Part shown: piece by piece, positions 23,230 through 32,093 of the stretch | Layout: each line of letters starts with the position of its first letter | Numbering within the stretch: position 1 is the stretch's first letter | Source of the DNA: Syntrophomonadaceae bacterium | GTDB taxonomy: Bacteria; Bacillota; Syntrophomonadia; Syntrophomonadales; Syntrophothermaceae | Direction: 5' to 3' | Length of the DNA stretch: 32,909 bases | NCBI GenBank assembly: GCA_012799365.1 | Contig: JAAZLJ010000071.1 | Coordinates: forward strand, 1-32,909 | Notes under the pieces: generated by a model | The model's input: only the letters and a program-made list of their open reading frames with translations | The model's database searches: none | Told to the model about the DNA's origin: nothing | Translations under genes and position numbers: made by a program

Positions 23230-24420
23230 TCAAAAGAGTCCTGCAATCTTATCCAGGATAACCGCTGCCAACTGCCCCTTCAACATCTGCGGCAATGGTA
23301 ACGGTTCAGAATCTCGGGCCATGATGGTTACTATGTTGGTATCACTGCCAAAACCCGCCCCCTCCTGAGTAACATCGTTGGCAATCAGGACATCCAGGTT
23401 TTTCTTATCCATCTTGGCCTGAGCATTGACGAGAAGGTCTTCCGTTTCTGCGGCGAACCCTACCAGGATGTGGTTACCCTTTTTCTTACCTAATTCTGCT
23501 AAAATGTCAGGGTTTCTGGCCAGCTCGATGACCAGGTCACCCTCCTTTTTCTTGACCTTCTGTCCACTGTAAGCTTTAGGCCGATAATCGGCCACTGCCG
23601 CGGCACCAATGACAATATCACACTGCGGATAATGCCTCAACACCTCATCATACATCTCACGCGCACTGGTAACCGGCACCACACAAGCACCTGCCGGCGG
23701 TGACAGATGAGTCGGTCCCGTTATCAGGATGACATCCCCTCCCCGGTTAATCACTTCCTGAGCCAGGGCCAGACCCATTTTACCGGTACTGCGATTGGTA
23801 AGATAGCGTACCGGATCCATCGCCTCTTGAGTAGGACCGGAAGTAATTAAAACCACTTTACCCTCATAATCCCGGCGAGGAAACAGCAATTCCGTGATCT
23901 TAGAATAAATTTCATCCACTTCCGGCAGCCGTCCTTTACCTGTAACCCCACAAGCCAGTTCTCCCTCGGCCGGCTCCAGGATATGGAAGCCGCGGTCCCT
24001 GAGACGGCCCAGGTTATCCTGTACAATAGGATTATTGTACATATTGGTGTTCATGGAAGGTACCACCAGAATCGGAGCTCTGGTAGCTAAAACCACGGTG
24101 GATAACAGGTCATCGGCCAATCCATGCGCCATTTTGGCAATAATATTAGCGGTGGCCGGGCTTATTACCATCAGATCCGCCTCCTCGGCCAACCCGATAT
24201 GCTGCACCCGCCACCGGCTGTCTTCCTGGAATGAATCTATCAACACCGGGTTACCTGACAGCGTACGGAAGGTTAAAGGAGCTATGAATTGCATTGCATT
24301 TGGAGTCATGATGACATGAACCCTGGTACCCACCTTATAAAGACGGCTCACCAGATCCGCTGATTTATAGGCAGCAATTCCCCCGGTTATACCCATAATT
24401 ACCGTCTTACTTGCATTCAT
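23230..24420 (-). CDS. coaBC: Bifunctional phosphopantothenoylcysteine decarboxylase / phosphopantothenate-cysteine ligase
   Basis: A 396-residue fusion for two steps of coenzyme A synthesis. The N-terminal FMN-dependent decarboxylase (CoaC, about 1-185) shows GITGGIAAYK, catalytic His74 in VQHIGLAEEADLMVISPATA, the PSMNTNMY motif (121-128) and Cys157 in ACGVTGKGRL. The C-terminal CoaB ligase (about 187-396) has LITSGPTQEAMDPVRYLTN, RSTGKMG and AAAVADYRPK. Its ATG overlaps the rpoZ stop by four bases, indicating translational coupling. Confidence 0.97.
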   Translation of the reverse strand: MNASKTVIMGITGGIAAYKSADLVSRLYKVGTRVHVIMTPNAMQFIAPLTFRTLSGNPVLIDSFQEDSRWRVQHIGLAEEADLMVISPATANIIAKMAHGLADDLLSTVVLATRAPILVVPSMNTNMYNNPIVQDNLGRLRDRGFHILEPAEGELACGVTGKGRLPEVDEIYSKITELLFPRRDYEGKVVLITSGPTQEAMDPVRYLTNRSTGKMGLALAQEVINRGGDVILITGPTHLSPPAGACVVPVTSAREMYDEVLRHYPQCDIVIGAAAVADYRPKAYSGQKVKKKEGDLVIELARNPDILAELGKKKGNHILVGFAAETEDLLVNAQAKMDKKNLDVLIANDVTQEGAGFGSDTNIVTIMARDSEPLPLPQMLKGQLAAVILDKIAGLF

Positions 24421-24647
24421 TTGTCTCCTCCGCCAGCTTCCTGTTCGTGCTCCTCATTACCCTTAATCTTTACCTCACCCTCGGCTACCTCTTCCAAAGC
24501 CCTGGATACCATAGCCGATAATCTCCAATTCTCATCATTTTTGTGTTCTTCCGACAACTGGCGCGCTCGCTTGGCTACTGCCACTACGACAGCATACTTG
24601 CTATTGCCGTTCCTGGCCAGCTTATTGATTGAAGGTGGTATCATCAT
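24417..24647 (-). CDS. rpoZ: RNA polymerase omega subunit
   Basis: A small subunit (76 residues from the chosen start) that helps assemble RNA polymerase. It shows the family core IPPSINKLARNGNSKYAVVV, AKRARQL and the region around ALEEVAEGEVKI; the C-terminal tail is Glu-rich. The ATG codons at 24656, 24647 and 24644 are all in frame; 24647 sits nine bases after a run of G that can serve as the ribosome-binding site, while 24656 overlaps the gmk stop with no spacing. It lies between gmk and coaBC as in B. subtilis. Confidence 0.93.
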   Translation of the reverse strand: MMIPPSINKLARNGNSKYAVVVAVAKRARQLSEEHKNDENWRLSAMVSRALEEVAEGEVKIKGNEEHEQEAGGGDK

Positions 24648-24652
24648 AAGTA

Positions 24653-25261
24653 TCATCCCCCCCCAATAAATCTGACTACCCTACAGCGCTCGGCAGTAAT
24701 GATTGCTATCAATTGAGCCATAGTACTCTCCAATTCATCATTTACCACCACATAATCGTAATTGGCCATCTGGGCCATTTCCTTATCATAACACAATAAA
24801 CGATTAGCAATGGTTTCCGAAGAATCTTTGCCCCGCTTTTCCAGCCTTTGGGCCAGCTCAGCCTCACTGGGAGGAGCTATAAAAATAAATGCCCCTTCAG
24901 GGAACTTCGCTTTTACCTGCATGGCTCCCTGAATATCAATTTCCAGTAAAACATCCTGCCCCCGCTCCAAGTTGTCCAGGACAAAACGACGGGGTGTACC
25001 GTAGTAGTTCCCATACACCTCCGCCCACTCCAAAAACTCGTCACCAGCCATCATGGCTTCGAAATCCGACCGCTCGAGAAAGAAATAGTCTTTCCCCTGC
25101 ACCTCCCCTACCCGGGGCGGGCGGGTAGTGGCTGAGATGGAATACTGGAGATGGTTTTGCTCAACGATCATCTCGGTGAGCGTACCTTTCCCCACCCCCG
25201 ATGGTCCTGATATTACAAAAAGTATACCTTTTCTGGATACTGAAAACTTGGATTCCACCAT
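24653..25261 (-). CDS. gmk: Guanylate kinase
   Basis: A 202-residue kinase phosphorylating GMP to GDP with ATP. P-loop GPSGVGKGT (19-27), the GMP-binding segment SISATTRPPRVGEVQGKDYF, and VLLEIDIQGAMQVK are all present. The ATG at 25261 directly follows the remA stop codon, and GAGGAG within the last remA codons is the ribosome-binding site (three bases from ATG, six from an in-frame GTG at codon 2). Its 3' end overlaps the rpoZ region. Confidence 0.97.
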   Translation of the reverse strand: MVESKFSVSRKGILFVISGPSGVGKGTLTEMIVEQNHLQYSISATTRPPRVGEVQGKDYFFLERSDFEAMMAGDEFLEWAEVYGNYYGTPRRFVLDNLERGQDVLLEIDIQGAMQVKAKFPEGAFIFIAPPSEAELAQRLEKRGKDSSETIANRLLCYDKEMAQMANYDYVVVNDELESTMAQLIAIITAERCRVVRFIGGG

Positions 25262-25534
25262 CTACTCCTCATCTATAATATGACTGTTATTTTCCCTGAT
25301 GGAAAGCCGGTTCGCCACTGTTTCCGGTTGGACGGCGGACAGAATGATGTGACCACTATCTACTATAATAACTGCTCTGGTCCTTCTGCCATAAGTGGCA
25401 TCAACCAGAACCCCCTTCTCTCGAGCTTCCTGAACAATACGTTTAATAGGTGCTGACTCAGGACTTACAATGGCAATAATACGGTTAGCAGCTACTATGT
25501 TACCAAAACCAATATTTACTAACTTTATCTCCAT
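25262..25534 (-). CDS. remA: RemA-family regulatory protein (DUF370)
   Basis: A 90-residue protein of the RemA family, a DNA-binding activator of matrix genes and osmoprotection in B. subtilis that forms oligomeric rings. Nearly all of the strongly conserved core is present: [56 protein letters not shown] and [12 protein letters not shown]. The ATG at 25534 has GGGAG five bases upstream; a GTG two codons earlier is possible. The function in this organism is unknown; the regulon may differ. It lies between yicC and gmk, its usual position in Firmicutes. Confidence 0.95.
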   Translation of the reverse strand: MEIKLVNIGFGNIVAANRIIAIVSPESAPIKRIVQEAREKGVLVDATYGRRTRAVIIVDSGHIILSAVQPETVANRLSIRENNSHIIDEE

Positions 25535-25541
25535 ACTCACT

Positions 25542-25554
25542 CCCGCCAGGCGGG
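25542..25554 (-). promoter_or_regulatory. Small hairpin next to the remA ribosome-binding site
   Basis: CCCGCCAGGCGGG is an inverted repeat in the 36-base yicC-remA gap. Its remA-proximal arm merges with the GCGGGAG ribosome-binding site, so folding could mask it and reduce remA translation. The loop is short (about five bases if four pairs form). Confidence 0.35.
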
Positions 25555-25570
25555 TTCACCTCCTGATAAA

Positions 25571-26449
25571 TTATTCAATGTTCTGGAGTTGTTCCCTGAT
25601 CTTCTCTAACTCTGCTTTGCTCTCCACTACCAATCGACTTATGGTAACATCATTGGCCTTGGAACCAATCGTGTTGATCTCGCGAAACATCTCCTGCACC
25701 AGAAAATCACCTTTCCTACCAATTACTCCCCCAACAGCCAGCAGATCGGCCAGCTGCTCTGTATGACTATTTAACCGCACTATTTCTTCGGCTATACTGG
25801 CTTTATCAGCAAATACAGCAATTTCCTGGGCAATACGAGTCTCTTCCATCACCACCTCTGGAACTATTTCCTGCAGTCTTTTCCTTATCTTTTGTGCATA
25901 TTCCCGAGGAAGCACCTCGGAACGCTCCTCCATGGCTGTAACCAATCCACTTATGACATTATTACGACCGAGAATATCTTCCTGCAGATTTTGTCCCTCG
26001 GCCTCCCTCATTTTAATCAAGCCATCCAGAGCCTGGTCAACGGCAGCAGATACCGTATCCCAGACTATTTCCATATCCTCTTCCTCATCTTCTAAAGTAA
26101 ATATCTCCGGTAACTTGACCAGATCCATGACAGTAAAATCTGGTGAAATACCAAGATTTTTCGCTAATTCTATCAGAGAGTCATGATAAGCTATCGCCAG
26201 TTCTTTGTCAATCTTAAGCTTACGCTCGCTTTCGCCGATTCTCTCAATATTAAGGCTCATCTCGATCCTGCCCCGGGTGATATCTCTGGTCAGTCTTTCC
26301 CGAATGGGTTCCTCCAACAGGGCATACCTGCGCGATACCCGGAGATACAGGTCGAAAAATCGGTGATTTACCGCCCGAATCTCGCAAGTTACCCGGTAAT
26401 TCTCATCAGATACGTCCGACCTGCCGAAGCCGGTCATACTTCTTACCAT
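25571..26449 (-). CDS. yicC: YicC-family endoribonuclease
   Basis: A 292-residue YicC/YloC protein. The N-terminal domain begins with the diagnostic MVRSMTGFGRSD and includes CEIRAVNHRFFDLYLRVSRR and the RGRIEMSLNIER region. The C-terminal DUF1732 domain ends with GRKGDFLVQEMFREINTIGS and KANDVTISRLVVESKAELEK. E. coli YicC is an RNase affecting small-RNA turnover, and B. subtilis YloC is also reported as an RNase; the target here is unknown. The ribosome-binding site GAGGAG lies eight bases before the ATG. It is located between dapL and remA. Confidence 0.95.
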   Translation of the reverse strand: MVRSMTGFGRSDVSDENYRVTCEIRAVNHRFFDLYLRVSRRYALLEEPIRERLTRDITRGRIEMSLNIERIGESERKLKIDKELAIAYHDSLIELAKNLGISPDFTVMDLVKLPEIFTLEDEEEDMEIVWDTVSAAVDQALDGLIKMREAEGQNLQEDILGRNNVISGLVTAMEERSEVLPREYAQKIRKRLQEIVPEVVMEETRIAQEIAVFADKASIAEEIVRLNSHTEQLADLLAVGGVIGRKGDFLVQEMFREINTIGSKANDVTISRLVVESKAELEKIREQLQNIE

Positions 26450-26473
26450 TACTTCAGCTCCTCGATTCCAATG

Positions 26474-27646
26474 TTAGAATTCTACTTTACCGATAGCCTG
26501 GTACATCCTTTCCAGAGCCTCCTGTATCCTCTCCACTTCGACCGTCAACGCTATCCGGAAATACCCCTCTCCGAATTGACCGTAACCTACTCCAGGAGTT
26601 ATAACTACCCCTGCCTTGTCCAGCACCAGCTCGGCAAAACTGGCCGAAGTATAGCCCTGCGGCACTGGAGCCCATACATAGATGGTACCCGGCGGAGAAT
26701 TCAGCTTCCAACCCATGCGGTTAAGACCTTCCACCACCGCATCCCGGCGTTCTTGATAAACCGCACACATTTCTTCTATGCACTCCTGGGACCCTGACAG
26801 GGCTGCGATCCCAGCCTCTTGTACCGCCTGAAATACCCCGGAATCTACATTAGACTTGAAACGGGTTAACACCTCTATAGCCTCTGCATTTCCACAGGCC
26901 CAGCCCAGCCTCCATCCGGTCATATTAAAACTCTTGGAAAAAGAATGAAACTCGATCCCCACCTCCCGGCCCCCTTCCACTTCCAGGAGACTGATGGGCT
27001 TCTGCCCGTCAAAGGCTATTTCCGAGTAAGCATGATCATGGCAAATCAGAATATCATAATTACGTGCAAATTCTATTGCTTTCATGAAAAACTCGCGATC
27101 AGCAAAAGCACCGGTTGGATTGTTGGGATAATTCAGGTGGAGCAATTTAGCTCGACGGGCTACATCTTCGGGAATATCCTCCAAAACAGGAAGGAAGCCA
27201 TTTTCCGCCCGCAGCGGCATATAATATGGCTCGGCTCCGACTAAAATAGTCCCGATACTGTATACGGGATACCCCGGGTCAGGTACCAATGCCATATCTC
27301 CCGGTTCCAGAAAACAAAAAGCGATGTGGGCAATGCCTTCTTTAGAACCCAGCAAAGCAACGACTTCCTCCCTGGGATCCAGGGTTACCCCAAAACGGCG
27401 TTTGAACCAGTCAGCCACCGCCTGCCTGAAGCTCAGCAAACCCACCGAAGTGGGATATCGATGATTGGCTGGGTTGGCAATAGCCCGGGCCATGGCCTCG
27501 ATGATATGCTCGGGAGTGGGCCGATCCGGGTCTCCTATGCCCAAACTGATTACATCTACCCCCTCTTCCTGTGCCTTTTCCAGCTTTTTCTCAATCCTGG
27601 CAAACAGGTATGGTGGTAGTTTCTGCATGGCCGAATTTCCTTTCAA
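26474..27646 (-). CDS. dapL: LL-diaminopimelate aminotransferase (DapL-like)
   Basis: A 390-residue class I/II PLP aminotransferase. The PLP lysine is Lys238 in [24 protein letters not shown] (99-107), DPGYPVY and NYPNNPTGA (172-180) match the DapL group. DapL converts tetrahydrodipicolinate directly to LL-diaminopimelate using glutamate. The assignment is strengthened by dapF directly upstream, because DapF uses LL-diaminopimelate. A different aminotransferase substrate cannot be excluded. The start TTG 27646 has AGGAGG eight bases upstream; an ATG at 27628 is an alternative. Confidence 0.88.
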   Translation of the reverse strand: MKGNSAMQKLPPYLFARIEKKLEKAQEEGVDVISLGIGDPDRPTPEHIIEAMARAIANPANHRYPTSVGLLSFRQAVADWFKRRFGVTLDPREEVVALLGSKEGIAHIAFCFLEPGDMALVPDPGYPVYSIGTILVGAEPYYMPLRAENGFLPVLEDIPEDVARRAKLLHLNYPNNPTGAFADREFFMKAIEFARNYDILICHDHAYSEIAFDGQKPISLLEVEGGREVGIEFHSFSKSFNMTGWRLGWACGNAEAIEVLTRFKSNVDSGVFQAVQEAGIAALSGSQECIEEMCAVYQERRDAVVEGLNRMGWKLNSPPGTIYVWAPVPQGYTSASFAELVLDKAGVVITPGVGYGQFGEGYFRIALTVEVERIQEALERMYQAIGKVEF

Positions 27647-27677
27647 GACTAGAACCTCCTCAATATATGTAAGTATT

Positions 27678-28526
27678 TTATAATTCCTTTAGATCGACTT
27701 CTCCGGTAAAGACCCTTCGGGCCTCACCCGTCATATAGACATGGTTGTTCGTCGCATCCCATTCGATAAACAGCTCCCCCCCTTTAAGTCGCAACACCGC
27801 CTGGCGGTTAGTCAGGTCATTAAGTACCGCGGCTACCAGGGTAGCACAAGCACCGGTTCCACAGGCCAACGTTTCTCCGGCTCCCCGCTCCCATACCGAC
27901 ATGCTAATACAGCTCCTGGATTCTATCTTAGCAAATTCTACATTGGTTTTACCAGGAAAAGCTGGATGTGATTCAATAATTGGGCCCCATTCATGCAGCG
28001 CAACTTCACCCAGCTCGTCCACAAAAATAACACAATGGGGATTGCCCATAGAGACGGCAGTGATACGGAAAGGGCCTGCTTCAGTATCCAATTCCTCATC
28101 TATAACCACTCCCGTCCCACCGCTCATAGGTATCAGGCTTCTTTCCAGCACCGGTTCACCCATGTCCACCCGCACCTGCTTGATCTGTCCCTGTTCAAAG
28201 ATGAGTAACGGGTAGCGAGGTCCTGCCAGGGTTCTTACTGAGAGCGAAACTTTAGAAACCAGTCCCGACTCCCAGGCATATCTTACCACACAGCGAATAG
28301 CGTTCCCGCACATCTCCGGCTCGGTTCCATCCGGGTTAAATATACGCATAAACAAATCGAATTCTGCATCCCGCCCGGTTACCACCAGACCATCAGCACC
28401 AATGCCAAACCGGCGATCACACAGCTTGACTGCCGCAGCCCCATATTCTTCCGGTGCCAGGTCTGCCTTTTCCGCATTGATTATTATAAAATCATTACCC
28501 AGCCCGTGCATTTTTACAAATTCCAT
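27678..28526 (-). CDS. dapF: Diaminopimelate epimerase
   Basis: A 282-residue cofactor-independent racemase converting LL- to meso-diaminopimelate for lysine and peptidoglycan. The two catalytic cysteines are present: Cys73 in [10 protein letters not shown] and Cys222 in [12 protein letters not shown]. The N terminus is the usual [12 protein letters not shown]. The start ATG 28526 is preceded by GGAGG/GGTGGGA; a longer frame to 28580 overlaps the end of the ATPase gene and is unlikely. It pairs functionally with the dapL gene 31 bases downstream. Confidence 0.97.
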   Translation of the reverse strand: MEFVKMHGLGNDFIIINAEKADLAPEEYGAAAVKLCDRRFGIGADGLVVTGRDAEFDLFMRIFNPDGTEPEMCGNAIRCVVRYAWESGLVSKVSLSVRTLAGPRYPLLIFEQGQIKQVRVDMGEPVLERSLIPMSGGTGVVIDEELDTEAGPFRITAVSMGNPHCVIFVDELGEVALHEWGPIIESHPAFPGKTNVEFAKIESRSCISMSVWERGAGETLACGTGACATLVAAVLNDLTNRQAVLRLKGGELFIEWDATNNHVYMTGEARRVFTGEVDLKEL

Positions 28527-28560
28527 TCCCACCAACCTCCAACCGAATATGTCTGTCCTT

Positions 28561-31278
28561 CTAAGTTCTAATTTTAGCACAATCCGGCGTAAACGCTAAA
28601 CTTCTTCGCCAAAGGTGACGTATCCATTGTACCAGCAGCTTGCCTCCCGCTACACTCAGAATCAGAGCCCACTGCCAACCCTCCAGGGGTACCGTCTGCA
28701 ACACCCGCTGCAGCCAGGGGGAATAGACGGCCAGGAACTGTACTGCAACAGAACAAACCACCGCTGCAATCAGGAAGCGGTTCGAGAAAAAACCCAGTTC
28801 AAACGCAGTATAGGCTTCCGAACGACACTCGAAAACATAGCACATTTGAGCTACTACCAGCATGGTAAAAGCCATGGTTCTGGCCAGAGCCAGGCCATCC
28901 TCCCCGTGCACCCCAGCGTAGACCAGACCCACAGTAAACATAGCCAGGGTGGTGATACCCACAAACAGCCCCATACCGCAAATCTGCCAGCCCAGTCCCC
29001 GGGAAAAGACCCCCTCATCCTTGGAACGCGGTTTGCGATCCATAACCCCGGGCTCCGGGGGCTCCAGGCCCAGAGCCATAGCCGGCAGCCCATCCGTAAT
29101 CAGATTTACCCACAATATCTGAATCGGAACCAGGGGGAGAGGCATCCCCAGCAAGGCCGCCATGAACATGGTAAGCACCTCACCTGCGTTACAGCCCAAC
29201 AGATATTTTATGAACTTGCGAATGTTATCATAAATAGCTCGACCCTCGTAGATAGCCGCCTCAATGGTAGAAAAGTCATCATCCGCCAGGATCATGGAAG
29301 AAGCCTCTTTGGTTACTTCAGTTCCCATCAAACCCATAGACACACCAATATCAGCTTCCTTGATCGCCGGAGCATCATTAACTCCATCTCCGGTCATCGC
29401 TACCACATGCCCGGCCTTTTTCAAAGCCCTGACAATGCGGTACTTGTGCTGGGGTGAGACCCGGGCAAAAACTCGCACCGTCTCCGCACAGCTCACCAGT
29501 TCCCGCTCTCCCAGCCGATCAATTTCTATCCCGGTGACCACCCGTTCACCGCTGGTTATGCCAATATCGCGGGCAATAGCCAGGGCAGTAGCCGGGTGGT
29601 CCCCGGTAACCATCACCGGTATTACACCGGCACGCAGACACCTGGTCACTGATTCCCGGGCTGCCGGACGCGGCGGATCTATCATTCCACAAATGCCCAC
29701 CAAAATCAGATTATCTTCCAGTTGGCGATCACTGAATGAACCCGCCTCATGCAAGCTCAGGTCTCGATAAGCAAATGCCAGTACCCGGTGGGCACTTGCA
29801 GCCCAATCATCCTGCAGGGACAGAAGCTTATTCTGGTGTTCCTGCCGTAAGGCAACCACTCGCCCATTATCAAGCATCACCCTGGAACAGCGAGCAAGCA
29901 GCATATCCAGGGCTCCCTTGGAATACACCCTTGATTTCTGTTTCCGGGCCACTACCACACTCATCATTTTACGTTCCGAGTCAAAGGGAACCTCCCGGAT
30001 AATCATCCGGGATCGTTTAAGCCCGGCCTTGAGGGCCATGGTAAGTAAAGCACCTTCAGTAGGATCACCGTACAGTACCGGGCGCTGGTCTTCTTCCTCA
30101 ATTTCAGCCCGATTGCAGTAATAGGCACACTCCATCAAAGCCGATAGACTCGGACTTTTCATGGGCTTAACCCGGCCTCGAGAATCGTAGAAACCGCCCC
30201 GGGGGCGATACCCTTCTCCCTCTACGTTTAAAACCTGAGCAATGGTAGCTACTTTCTTAACCGTCATTTCGTTCTGGGTTAAAGTACCCGTCTTATCTGA
30301 ACAGATAATAGTGGTACAGCCCAAGGTCTCTACCGCCGGCAGCTTGCGAACAATGGCATTGCGGCGCGCCATTCTCTGTACTCCCAGAGCCAGAACCACT
30401 GTAACCACCGCCGGCAGCCCTTCCGGAATGGCCGCTACCGCCAGGCTGACCCCGGCCATCAACATAGTCAGAGGAGCCTCACCACGCAAAAGGCCTAAAA
30501 ACGCCACCATCATGCAGATAGCGATACAAGCGGCTACCAATATTTTGCCCAGTTGATCCAACCTCATCTGCAAGGGAGTCCTCTCCTCCCGAGTATGCTT
30601 GATCATACTGGCGATTTCGCCCATTACCGTTTCCATGCCGGTACCCACCACCACCGCCCGCGCTCTCCCCCGGGTGATAATCGTACCCATAAAAGCCCGG
30701 TTAGCCATTTCCGCCAGGGGGGTCGGAACCGGGAGCATGATACCCGCATTTTTGTTTACCGGTACCGATTCACCGGTCAGAGCTGATTCTTCCACCTCCA
30801 GACTAAAACTCTCCAATAACCTGACATCGGCCGGCACCCGATCCCCGGCACTTAACAGAACAATGTCCCCGGGTACCAATTCCTCCGCCTCGATGCGGGT
30901 GGTATGACCATCACGAATGATGGTAGCAAAAGGTGATGACATCTTTTTTATAGCATCCAGGGATTTTTCCGCCCGGTATTCCTGCACAAATCCCAGAATC
31001 GCGTTGAGTACTACAATGGCCAGGATGGCCACCGCATCCACCATTTCCCCCAGAAGACCGGAAATGACCGTAGCCGCCAGCAAAATCAGCACCATAGTAT
31101 CGGTAAACTGGCTGGCCAGCATGGTCAACGGGCTGATTTTATCGGCTTCTTCTAATTGGTTGCGGCCCAGACCCAGACGCCTTTCGGCCTCTCGTGCTGT
31201 CAGGCCATTTTGGCTATGGGTAGAAAGTTGTTTGATGATTTTTTCGGGTGATTCATGATGCCAGAAACTCTTATTCAT
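28561..31278 (-). CDS. P2A-type calcium-transporting ATPase (YloB-like)
   Basis: A 905-residue P-type ATPase that would export Ca2+ (or related cations). The N-terminal cation ATPase domain, the actuator TGES (168-171), M4 IPEGLP (284-289), the phosphorylation motif CSDKTGTLTQ with Asp328, MTGDGVNDAPA hinge and C-terminal helices are all present. Calcium-site residues typical of SERCA-like pumps occur: Glu in PEGLP, Asn/Glu in CNAGEVLTMF (M5), and Asn/Thr/Asp in WVNLITDGLP (M6). The start is ATG 31278 after GGGGGATAGG. In B. subtilis yloB also lies next to yicC; here dapF and dapL are inserted between them. Confidence 0.93.
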   Translation of the reverse strand: MNKSFWHHESPEKIIKQLSTHSQNGLTAREAERRLGLGRNQLEEADKISPLTMLASQFTDTMVLILLAATVISGLLGEMVDAVAILAIVVLNAILGFVQEYRAEKSLDAIKKMSSPFATIIRDGHTTRIEAEELVPGDIVLLSAGDRVPADVRLLESFSLEVEESALTGESVPVNKNAGIMLPVPTPLAEMANRAFMGTIITRGRARAVVVGTGMETVMGEIASMIKHTREERTPLQMRLDQLGKILVAACIAICMMVAFLGLLRGEAPLTMLMAGVSLAVAAIPEGLPAVVTVVLALGVQRMARRNAIVRKLPAVETLGCTTIICSDKTGTLTQNEMTVKKVATIAQVLNVEGEGYRPRGGFYDSRGRVKPMKSPSLSALMECAYYCNRAEIEEEDQRPVLYGDPTEGALLTMALKAGLKRSRMIIREVPFDSERKMMSVVVARKQKSRVYSKGALDMLLARCSRVMLDNGRVVALRQEHQNKLLSLQDDWAASAHRVLAFAYRDLSLHEAGSFSDRQLEDNLILVGICGMIDPPRPAARESVTRCLRAGVIPVMVTGDHPATALAIARDIGITSGERVVTGIEIDRLGERELVSCAETVRVFARVSPQHKYRIVRALKKAGHVVAMTGDGVNDAPAIKEADIGVSMGLMGTEVTKEASSMILADDDFSTIEAAIYEGRAIYDNIRKFIKYLLGCNAGEVLTMFMAALLGMPLPLVPIQILWVNLITDGLPAMALGLEPPEPGVMDRKPRSKDEGVFSRGLGWQICGMGLFVGITTLAMFTVGLVYAGVHGEDGLALARTMAFTMLVVAQMCYVFECRSEAYTAFELGFFSNRFLIAAVVCSVAVQFLAVYSPWLQRVLQTVPLEGWQWALILSVAGGKLLVQWIRHLWRRSLAFTPDCAKIRT

Positions 31279-31335
31279 TCCTATCCCCCTTGGAAACCTT
31301 CTGACAAAATCTTATTCATATCGAGGGAAGAAAAG

Positions 31336-31366
31336 AATAAAAAAGCGGCCTCTCTTCCGAGGTCGC
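31336..31366 (-). terminator. Intrinsic terminator of the small 31.4-32.5 kb operon
   Basis: On the minus strand GCGACCTC (31366-31359), loop GGAAGA and GAGGCCGC (31352-31345) form a stem with one A-C mismatch, followed by TTTTTTATTC. It lies about 40 bases after the glycosylase-like gene and upstream of the ATPase, so it isolates the small operon from the ylo-type block. Confidence 0.8.
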
Positions 31367-31405
31367 CCATTAAAACACAAATAAACAATGATGGAAACAT
31401 GATAA

Positions 31406-32059
31406 TCAAAGTTCAAAACCGGTCATTATTTTTCGACACTGTTCAATGTCATCGAAGTCAGGCAAACAGATAAAACGGTATTCTGATGATTCAAAAACTC
31501 GAACAAATAGATCTTGCTCTTTTATATGATAAGTAAAAATCCCGAAAGCATGCAAAACTGCCCGGGCCACAGAATTCCCCACCGTCACCACCCAGAGTGG
31601 TTCCAAAGCCGCTATTTCTTCTACCGTAAAATAGAGACAGTTTAAGATTTCATGTATAGAAGGTTCCCGGGGAGAACCATTACAAGGTTGGCTGGACAGG
31701 ATACATAGACCGTTCTCATCAATACAGCAGCCTTTAAACCATCTGTCCCTTTCTTCCTTTACCGGACACAGCCTGGGCCGACAACGAACCAGAAAAGTAT
31801 AATACGCCTGGGCCTCGACATCCAATACCGGGTGCAAAATTTCAGCCAGTTGGCGCAGGTTTCCTCGATCCTGGTTAAAAATGTTGGCAGCCGCAAATAC
31901 CACCACAATATCAGGCTCAACACTCCCCACCCCATAAGAAGGCCTCCGGCAGCTATCGCGCAGCTCGCGACAACGATTACAACGTGCCACCCTTTTTTCC
32001 AGCCGTTTCAGATTCCGTATCCTTCGTTCGCGGTTAACCCCCAAATCCTCACCACCCAT
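31406..32059 (-). CDS. Divergent uracil-DNA glycosylase superfamily-like Fe-S protein
   Basis: 217 residues. It keeps the family-4 pattern of a [4Fe-4S] set: Cys27-x2-Cys30 in ARCNRC, Cys93 in LVRCRP (compare the family KCRPP) and Cys141 in LNCLYF. The region LEPLWVVTVGNSVARAVL follows as in these enzymes. The catalytic GEAPG motif is replaced by FAAANIFNQDRG and no HPS motif is visible near the C terminus, so glycosylase activity is doubtful. An insertion at about 98-126 adds five more cysteines. The start is uncertain: the ATG at 32059 has no clear ribosome-binding site. It lies 34 bases downstream of the unknown 132-aa gene. Confidence 0.7.
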   Translation of the reverse strand: MGGEDLGVNRERRIRNLKRLEKRVARCNRCRELRDSCRRPSYGVGSVEPDIVVVFAAANIFNQDRGNLRQLAEILHPVLDVEAQAYYTFLVRCRPRLCPVKEERDRWFKGCCIDENGLCILSSQPCNGSPREPSIHEILNCLYFTVEEIAALEPLWVVTVGNSVARAVLHAFGIFTYHIKEQDLFVRVFESSEYRFICLPDFDDIEQCRKIMTGFEL

Positions 32060-32093
32060 GCCGCGATGATAGCTGCTGTTGTAATTATTACTA

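Noticed and set aside
23199-23240. SAM riboswitch before metK
   Set aside because: Only about 21 bases separate coaBC and metK, so there is no room for an aptamer.
28615-29457. Long open frame on the plus strand antisense to the P-type ATPase
   Set aside because: No ribosome-binding site, no recognisable motif and unnatural composition. It mirrors the codon structure of the ATPase gene, which has complete catalytic motifs.
31279-31340. Promoter for the calcium ATPase block
   Set aside because: Only weak TATGAA/TAAGAT-like words with no acceptable -35 box; not enough to annotate.
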